From Alteromonadaceae bacterium (GTDB taxonomy: Bacteria; Pseudomonadota; Gammaproteobacteria; Enterobacterales; Alteromonadaceae), in the NCBI GenBank assembly GCA_015487235.1, contig WFQC01000157.1, forward strand, positions 1 to 64,000: 64,000 nucleotides of DNA, written 5' to 3'. The notes beneath the pieces are model-generated. The model saw only the letters and a list, made by a program, of their open reading frames with translations. It searched no databases and was not told where the DNA came from. The position numbers and the translations under genes were made by a program. This document shows, one piece after another, positions 58,014-64,000 of the stretch. Numbering within the stretch: position 1 is the stretch's first letter; every line of letters starts with the position of its first letter.

Positions 58014-61000
58014 TGGTTACTTTTATCAGTCAATGTGAAAAAAACGCCCTCAAGAAAACCCGTAGAGTACTTGATGCTTTTGCTAATCGCATTGGTGATA
58101 ACACATGGCAAACGGTGATCACTGAAGACGGCTTACAAACGGTTAAAAAAATGCTCCGCCAAACTGCCAGTAAAAGCACCGCAGTGAGTTGTCATTGGAT
58201 TCGCTCACGCGCCAGAAGTCAATTTTTGTGGGTGGTGGGCAATAAAAGTAAGTTTAATGCTGAGGGCGTAGTGCCGGTGAATAATACAGGTAAAGAGTTG
58301 ACACAATTTATGGATAACAATCAATGGAAAACGATTGAAGTAATTAAATACTCCGTCGCTATTGCCGGTTTATTTCATGATTTTGGTAAAGCGAATAGTT
58401 TATTCCAGAATAAATTGCTTCCTAAAAAGTTGCGCAATAAAGGTTCAAAGACATATGAACCATTTCGTCATGAGTGGATTTCTCTTAGATTATTTCAAGC
58501 GTTTGTGGAAACATACGGGAATGATAAGCAATGGCTTACAGCATTGACAAATATTAATCCTGATGAAATAAATCAATGCTTTAGAGATGGAAAAAAACTA
58601 GATGGGAAAGTGGGTAGTAATCATCCATTTATAAGTTTACCCCCTTTTGCAAAGTTAGTTGCTTGGCTAATTTTAACTCACCATAAATTGCCATTATCAC
58701 CAAGCTGGAAAGATGGTGTTGATGCAGCACCAATAGAAGATATTGATGAATGGGTTACAGAAGATTTTAGTGCTATTTGGAATTCTTATAATTGCAATGA
58801 GTTGCAAGAATTTGTAATTGATAATTGGACTTTTGTTGAATCTGGGCTGCCATATCAAAGTGATGCATGGCGTTATAATGCTAAGGATATTGCACTTTCG
58901 GCATTAAAAATAGTTTCAAGTATAGATTGTGTCGACTTTTTATCTGATCACATATTTACTTCGCATACAGCACGCTTATGTTTAATGCTGGCTGATCATT
59001 ATTGGTCAAATGATAAACGTGATAGAGAAGAACGCTGGCGCTCATCAAACTATGAGGTGTATGCCAATACACACAGTAAAACTAAGGCGTTAAAACAACA
59101 GTTAGATGAGCATTTAATTGGCGTTGCATTTGAAGCTAAAAAAATTGCTTTAGCTTTACCTTCTTTTAAACATGAGCTGGTATCACTTGAAAATAATGAC
59201 TTTCTAGAGAGCAAAGTATCTAAAAATGATGAAGATAAGTATCTCCAATTTGGGTGGCAAAACCAAGCTCAAAAATTAGCAAAAATATTGAGTAAAAATA
59301 CTCAAGAAAATGGTTTTTTCGGAATAAATATGGCATCCACTGGGCGAGGAAAAACTTTAGCTAATGCCAAAATTATGTATGCGTTAGGTGAAAAATCAGG
59401 TAAAAGACGGTTTAGCGTAGCTTTGGGGCTGCGCACGTTAACATTGCAAACGGGGCGGGAATATCGAAATCAATTAGAACTTACTGACGAACAGTTAGCA
59501 ATAGCGGTTGGTGGTATAGCGGTAAAACAATTATTTGAAAATGCAGAGACCACTAAAGTCGATATGCAAGGGACTGACTATGAATACAGAAGCGACACAG
59601 GTAGCGAGTCTCAGAACGACTATTTAGATCGAGATTTACATGTTGATTATACGGGCAAGCGAATTCAACATAGTTTATCGACGTGGACTACTGAAAACGA
59701 ACGAATTGAAAAGTTAATTCAAGCCCCTATCTTGGTATGTACAGTAGATCACTTAATTCCAGCCACTGAAGGTATAAAAGGAGGTAAACAAATTGCGCCA
59801 ATGCTACGACTGTTGACTTCAGATTTAGTGATTGATGAGCCCGATGATTTTGGCTTAGAAGATCTGCCTGCACTCTGTCGCTTAGTTCATTGGGCAGGAA
59901 TGTTAGGTAGTCGAGTTTTACTCTCTACAGCGACTATGCCTCTAGCATTAACGTATGCTGCTTTTCAAGCCTATCAAGCTGGCTGGTCGCAGTATGCCAA
60001 GGCTAATTTGGGCGGTTGGAACGGTGAAATAACTTGCGCATGGTTTGATGAAAATAAAACTAAAGACCAGCAAATTACTACGTTTTCTTCGTATGAAAAC
60101 GCGCACAAAAAATTTATTAGGGAACGGATAAAATATTTAGATTCTACTAAGTGTGAAAAACACCTTGCTGAGATTGTAGCAATTACAAAAAGTGTTGAAA
60201 GATCTGTTGTTCAAGCCGTTGCAGAAACATTTCAATCAGGTGCACTAAAACTACATAACCAGCATTATATCAACATAGGCAATAAGCATATATCCATTGG
60301 ATTAATTCGTATGGCAAACATTGATCCTATGGTTGCCGTTGCAAAGGAATTTTTAAAATTAAAAGTGGGTCAACCCGATACAAGAATTCATTTGTGTGTG
60401 TATCACAGTAAATTTCCTTTGGCAGTTAGGTCTTATCTTGAACGTAAGCTTGACCTGTATCTAAAGCGAAACTCGAAAGAAAATGTATGGCCACCAAAAG
60501 AGTTTGTGGATAACCTACAGAATTTTGAAGAAGCACATCATATTTTTATTGTGTTAGCTTCTCCCGTAGCAGAGGTTGGCAGGGATCATGATTACGATTG
60601 GGCGATTATTGAACCAAGTTCAATGCGGTCAATTATTCAAATTGCCGGTAGGGTTTTAAGACACCGAAATAAAGTACCAACATCGCCAAATATTTTATTG
60701 TTAGATAAGAATATTAAAAATTTAAACGGTAAATCGGTATGCTTTGATGAGCCAGGTTTTGAGCTTAAAGAACTTAAAATGGATAAGCATGATTTAAAAG
60801 AGGTTTTAGACGAGCATCAATATCAAAAAATCAACTCAATTCAACGCATAATGTCACCAACTAATTATAAAGAAAATGCGAAAATTAATTTAGTCGCATT
60901 GGAGCATAAAGCATTGGAATTACAGCTGTTAGAGTCTAAAAATGCAGCAAAGTGTTGGTGGGTAAATTCACCATTTTGGTGTGGAGAAATTCAGAATCAG

Positions 61001-61348
61001 CAAAAATTTAGATATTCACGCAAAGATGAAGCTTTTCATTTATTTATTAACAATGATGATTTTCTGTATTTTCAACGGAAAAATGAGAATGTTTATCCTG
61101 CCGAATGGGGCGCGAACAACGGCGTAATTGAATTGAATGATTTACTTAGTCTCAATTCAAGTAACTCAATATGGGTTGAGCTAGATAGTCAAAAAATTTA
61201 CCAAAGATTGGCGAATGATTTTGATCAATCATTAGAACAAATAGCCAAGTCGTTTGGTGAAGTTAGAATTACTGAAAATAAAAATATTTCATATACATAC
61301 ACATATCACGAGTTTTTAGGGTTGTTTAGGGAATTAGATTATGATTGA
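58010..61348 (+). CDS. cas3f: Cas2-Cas3 fusion nuclease-helicase, subtype I-F
   Basis: Fusion found only in type I-F. Of 1112 residues, about 1-90 are the Cas2 domain (MVTFISQCEKNALKKTRRVLDAF at the start). The HD nuclease has AGLFHDFGKANSLFQNK near 119-135 (H123, D124) and HEWISLRLF near 155. The helicase has a P-loop (ASTGRGKT) near 443-450, the Walker B box VIDEPDDF (DEPD for DExD) near 607, SATMP near 645 and IIQIAGRVLRHR near 873-884. All active-site motifs appear intact, so it should be active in target shredding. It overlaps csy1 by 8 nt. Confidence 0.96.
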   Translation: MMVTFISQCEKNALKKTRRVLDAFANRIGDNTWQTVITEDGLQTVKKMLRQTASKSTAVSCHWIRSRARSQFLWVVGNKSKFNAEGVVPVNNTGKELTQFMDNNQWKTIEVIKYSVAIAGLFHDFGKANSLFQNKLLPKKLRNKGSKTYEPFRHEWISLRLFQAFVETYGNDKQWLTALTNINPDEINQCFRDGKKLDGKVGSNHPFISLPPFAKLVAWLILTHHKLPLSPSWKDGVDAAPIEDIDEWVTEDFSAIWNSYNCNELQEFVIDNWTFVESGLPYQSDAWRYNAKDIALSALKIVSSIDCVDFLSDHIFTSHTARLCLMLADHYWSNDKRDREERWRSSNYEVYANTHSKTKALKQQLDEHLIGVAFEAKKIALALPSFKHELVSLENNDFLESKVSKNDEDKYLQFGWQNQAQKLAKILSKNTQENGFFGINMASTGRGKTLANAKIMYALGEKSGKRRFSVALGLRTLTLQTGREYRNQLELTDEQLAIAVGGIAVKQLFENAETTKVDMQGTDYEYRSDTGSESQNDYLDRDLHVDYTGKRIQHSLSTWTTENERIEKLIQAPILVCTVDHLIPATEGIKGGKQIAPMLRLLTSDLVIDEPDDFGLEDLPALCRLVHWAGMLGSRVLLSTATMPLALTYAAFQAYQAGWSQYAKANLGGWNGEITCAWFDENKTKDQQITTFSSYENAHKKFIRERIKYLDSTKCEKHLAEIVAITKSVERSVVQAVAETFQSGALKLHNQHYINIGNKHISIGLIRMANIDPMVAVAKEFLKLKVGQPDTRIHLCVYHSKFPLAVRSYLERKLDLYLKRNSKENVWPPKEFVDNLQNFEEAHHIFIVLASPVAEVGRDHDYDWAIIEPSSMRSIIQIAGRVLRHRNKVPTSPNILLLDKNIKNLNGKSVCFDEPGFELKELKMDKHDLKEVLDEHQYQKINSIQRIMSPTNYKENAKINLVALEHKALELQLLESKNAAKCWWVNSPFWCGEIQNQQKFRYSRKDEAFHLFINNDDFLYFQRKNENVYPAEWGANNGVIELNDLLSLNSSNSIWVELDSQKIYQRLANDFDQSLEQIAKSFGEVRITENKNISYTYTYHEFLGLFRELDYD

Positions 61349-62786
61349 ACCGCAAATAAATAGTTGGACTGATGCTATTGTTCAGTTCTTTGAAAATGAA
61401 ATTAAAGAGTCTGAACTTTATAAAGCTAGAGCAGCTTACGAAAAAAAGCTTACTGCTTTAAAAACTGAAAAAGCTCCAAAGAATATAAGTAAATTGGAAA
61501 AACATATTGAATCTAATAAACAAGCATTATTAAAAATTCGAGAGAATAATATTTCAGATGATATAAAAGGTTTTGTGTATAACTGGGTTATTAAAAATAA
61601 ATCACCTTATAAAGTGCCAGAACCTAATAAATTAATCACTAAGGTTACGCACCCACTTAAATTCTCTCACTCCGCTGATATCAATGCTGGTATAAATGAT
61701 AGCAAAATAGAGGCTTTAGATTATTTATCTACAGGAGCAATTCAAAATAGAGATTATGATCTTACTCACCATAATGGCGCAATCATTCAGTTAGTGCGAC
61801 TTTTAGGAGTAAGCTTTAAAAATGAGATGATTTATGACTGTGTGATTGAAAATGATTTCAGTTTTTTAAACGATTTTAGGTTGCTGAAAGATGAAATGAA
61901 AACTTGGGAAAGTCAGTTTAAAGCTTGGATCGCTGACAAATCAATAAAGACAGTTGGCAGGGCAAAACAAATTTATTTTCCTCATCTGCATAACCAATAT
62001 GTACGACAGTACCATTTATTAGCGATTTTACACTCATCTACTTTGAGCCACGAAATCTATAAGCGGGCTTATGTACAACGTTTTAGTGATTTAAATCGCG
62101 ATATTATGAATCAGAAAAAAAAAGATAAATATCACCAGAATGTTTCAATTAGTTACCCAAGTTTGGCGACTGTTGAATATGGTAACGGTCAACCTCAGAA
62201 TGTTTCACTGTTGAATATAACAGCTAACGGATTAAGTTATTTACTTCCTTGCTCGCCACCTAAATACAAGAAAATCACAAAGCCACCCATGCAAGTAAAA
62301 ACTGTATTTGATGATAAAGCGTTTAGTAAAACTCGAGTGAAAGACACTTTAACTTACATGGCTGATTTTTTAGTTCGGTTTTCTTTGGTAAATAAAAGTG
62401 TTAAAGCTTCTGAAAAAAAGAAATGGCTAGAAAAATGGTGTGGTCAAATTGTCGAGGAGTTTTTTCAATATGTGTACAGTATGCAGGAATTTAAAGCGGG
62501 TTGGTCTTTATCTAAAGAATGTAAATTACGTCAAGAATACAAGTTGTTATTAGATCCATTTCATGCTGAAGAACGGGCGCTTGAACAGTTAAATGAAAGT
62601 GCTTGGCAGGGAGATGTTATCAATGATTTTGCTAATTGGTTAAACAGAGCATTGGAAAAAAGTAATAAAAAGTTTACAGGTACGGAATGGCATAAAAAAG
62701 TTTGGCGTGATTGTTTTGCACCTGAATTACGCGATTTTAAAGATGAAATAAAACAGCTAATAAAGGTGGAGGAAGTTTCGAAATGA
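61341..62786 (+). CDS. csy1: Type I-F Cascade large subunit Csy1 (Cas8f)
   Basis: Forms the head of the Csy complex with Csy2 and reads the PAM. In 481 residues the family shows here as HPLKFSHSADINAGI near 111-125, SLATVEYGNGQPQNVSLLN near 272-290, and LLPCSPPKYK near 300. A charged coiled segment (about 20-70) precedes. It is about 45 residues longer than the P. aeruginosa protein. The C-terminal half is rich in W and E. It overlaps csy2 by 4 nt. Confidence 0.9.
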   Translation: MIEPQINSWTDAIVQFFENEIKESELYKARAAYEKKLTALKTEKAPKNISKLEKHIESNKQALLKIRENNISDDIKGFVYNWVIKNKSPYKVPEPNKLITKVTHPLKFSHSADINAGINDSKIEALDYLSTGAIQNRDYDLTHHNGAIIQLVRLLGVSFKNEMIYDCVIENDFSFLNDFRLLKDEMKTWESQFKAWIADKSIKTVGRAKQIYFPHLHNQYVRQYHLLAILHSSTLSHEIYKRAYVQRFSDLNRDIMNQKKKDKYHQNVSISYPSLATVEYGNGQPQNVSLLNITANGLSYLLPCSPPKYKKITKPPMQVKTVFDDKAFSKTRVKDTLTYMADFLVRFSLVNKSVKASEKKKWLEKWCGQIVEEFFQYVYSMQEFKAGWSLSKECKLRQEYKLLLDPFHAEERALEQLNESAWQGDVINDFANWLNRALEKSNKKFTGTEWHKKVWRDCFAPELRDFKDEIKQLIKVEEVSK

Positions 62787-63943
62787 CTCAATTTATTCTT
62801 ATCAATAAAATTCAAGTGCAAGATGCTAATTGTGTAGCAGGGTTAACTTGGGGCTTTCCTTCAATTAATGGCTTTCTTGGTTTTGTTCATGCCTTAGCAT
62901 TAAATAATCAAAAATCTTCTTTTTCTAAAATCGGCATTAGTAATCAGGTTATGGTGGTTGTACACGAACATCAGCACCACACTTATGAAAATGATTATCA
63001 AATTACTCGGTTTAGCCAAAAGCGAGGCGCTAATTTTTACTCTGACACAAAAAGTGATAAACGCAGTAAAACCATGACACGCATTGAAGAAGGGCGTATG
63101 GATATGCTCATTTCGTTGTTAATTCCTATTGAAGGGCGTGTTAGTGCTAACAGCAAAGATGCGTTTGTTGATTATCTAAGTCACGCTGTTTCTACGATGA
63201 GGATAGCTGGTGGCTCAGTCATAGCAATAAAAGAAATAGACGTTTTAGCATTAGATGATACCAATAATAGTAATCAGCTTCTAGTTAAGCGTAAATTAAT
63301 GCCGGGTTATATTTTGCAAGATGCATCAGAGGAATTTCTAAAGCACTATGATAAGTCAAAATTATTAGGGCTTGACCAAATTGATGCGTGGTTAGATTTT
63401 GCAAGTATTAAGTATAAAGCGCGACCTGATTATAAAAAACTGACAGGCTATTTTAAAAAATTAGATGAGTCTGAAGAACAAAAAGAACAAGAGATTGTTC
63501 AAACATGGCAAGAGCATTTGAGTAAGCCGTACGACCAATCCTCGATACCTAGTGAGTTAAAACATTTTTTTTCTGAAAAGGCAAACTCAATTCCAGATGA
63601 TGTTTTAAAGCAGTGGCAAGAATACATAGTTCCAAATGCAGAGACTGACGCTAATTGGGAGTTGGTAGCTAAACCAGCACAAGGGTATTTAGTGCCCATT
63701 ATGAATGGTTATAGGCGAATATCGGAAGATGTAAGTGAAATTGAAAACTTGAGGGGGATTAAGTCCACCCCTGAAAAACAAGGTGATTTTGAGAATGCTT
63801 ATTTTGCCGAGGCTACATACAGTATCGCTAAATGGGTATTTGTTAGGCGTATTAAATTTGAAAACTTGAAGCAATATTTTTGGCGGCATGAATACAACTC
63901 AGAGGTTGGATTGTATTCATGTGTTATGTCAAACAGTATTTAA
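62783..63943 (+). CDS. csy2: Type I-F Cascade subunit Csy2 (Cas5f)
   Basis: Binds the 5' handle of the CRISPR RNA with Csy1. In 386 residues it begins with the RAMP-like N-terminus MTQFILINKIQVQDANCVAGLTWGFPSINGFLGFVHAL, and GLTWGFPSINGF is typical of Csy2. The segment RIEEGRMDMLISLLIPIEG follows near 102-120. A charged stretch near 225-250 (DESEEQKEQEIVQTW) is probably a loop insertion. It ends with YNSEVGLYSCVMSN. At 386 residues it is longer than the roughly 330 of P. aeruginosa Csy2. It is 27 bp before csy3. Confidence 0.92.
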   Translation: MTQFILINKIQVQDANCVAGLTWGFPSINGFLGFVHALALNNQKSSFSKIGISNQVMVVVHEHQHHTYENDYQITRFSQKRGANFYSDTKSDKRSKTMTRIEEGRMDMLISLLIPIEGRVSANSKDAFVDYLSHAVSTMRIAGGSVIAIKEIDVLALDDTNNSNQLLVKRKLMPGYILQDASEEFLKHYDKSKLLGLDQIDAWLDFASIKYKARPDYKKLTGYFKKLDESEEQKEQEIVQTWQEHLSKPYDQSSIPSELKHFFSEKANSIPDDVLKQWQEYIVPNAETDANWELVAKPAQGYLVPIMNGYRRISEDVSEIENLRGIKSTPEKQGDFENAYFAEATYSIAKWVFVRRIKFENLKQYFWRHEYNSEVGLYSCVMSNSI

Positions 63944-63970
63944 TTGTAATTATGTTAAAAAGGAAAAGTT

Positions 63971-64000
63971 ATGTCAGCTAAAAAAACTAAAGCAACAGAA
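63971..64000 (+). CDS. csy3: Start of Csy3 (Cas7f), cut by the window edge
   Basis: ATG at 63971, with AAAGGAAAAG upstream, opens MSAKKTKATE and runs off the window. Only ten codons are seen, so the name rests on position: csy3 follows csy2 in type I-F operons, with cas6f (csy4) and the array expected next. Confidence 0.6.
   Translation, partial: MSAKKTKATE

Noticed and set aside
56928-64000. A CRISPR array within the window
   Set aside because: No run of regular 28-bp repeats with 32-bp spacers was seen; the operon is cut at csy3, and the array is expected beyond cas6f.

Overview
The window looks like a chromosome segment from a marine gammaproteobacterium of the order Alteromonadales, probably the Colwellia/Thalassotalea group. 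This is inferred from AT-rich DNA, gene orders shared with E. coli and Shewanella, and protein character. No rRNA or tRNA gene was seen, so the genus is not proven. Apart from the two edges, this is a tightly packed core genome.

Left edge (1-2340): two accessory genes on the minus strand. One is a P-loop ATPase cut by the window edge, whose Walker A motif has Thr in place of Lys. The other is a TnsE-like protein, the target-selection factor of Tn7-type transposons. They abut the conserved block 2392-15560 (minus strand), which reads leuS-lptE-holA-nadD-rsfS-rlmH-mrdA-mrdB-rlpA-dacA-ybeD-lipB-lipA, as in E. coli. It covers leucyl-tRNA charging, LPS export, replication, NAD synthesis, ribosome maturation, cell elongation and lipoate synthesis.

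Middle (15.7-36.2 kb): single genes and small units. They are ybeL, a Lon-like protease, a PilZ protein, the DEAD-box helicase deaD with a structured leader, 4-hydroxyphenylpyruvate dioxygenase, a beta-carbonic anhydrase, a parvulin, a small membrane protein, a chemotaxis transducer, a PilZ-like protein, a DUF885 lipoprotein, a GNAT acetyltransferase, an HPP membrane protein, a DUF1501/DUF1800 pair, and the anaerobic ribonucleotide reductase nrdG-nrdD. The nrdG promoter region carries an exact FNR-type site and NrdR-type boxes. A yehS homologue is divergent.

36.3-44.6 kb: a complete tryptophan operon on the minus strand, DAHP synthase-trpE-trpG-trpD-trpCF-trpB-trpA. It is preceded by a classical attenuator whose leader peptide has three consecutive Trp codons. 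A second Trp/Tyr-rich short ORF with a strong ribosome binding site lies between that attenuator and the DAHP synthase gene. The divergent genes rnm-yciO-scpA-scpB-rluB-rnd-ycgL, a lytic transglycosylase, ycgN and pntAB fill 44.6-55.8 kb.

Right edge (56.1-64 kb): a WYL-domain regulator of the BrxR/CapW type, with a palindromic candidate operator upstream. It is followed by a type I-F CRISPR-Cas operon: cas1, cas2-3, csy1, csy2 and the first codons of csy3. cas6f and any CRISPR array would lie beyond the window.

Dispersed features: a family of short palindromic, MITE-like elements with inverted ends (10.6, 36.2 and 47.7 kb) and small CCTGAC/GTCAGG palindromes (47.9, 51.9 and 55.9 kb). Several rho-independent terminators are visible. 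The signals most worth a second look are the tandem Trp leader ORFs, the nrdG promoter, the deaD leader, the regulator-cas junction and the TnsE-like gene beside lipA.
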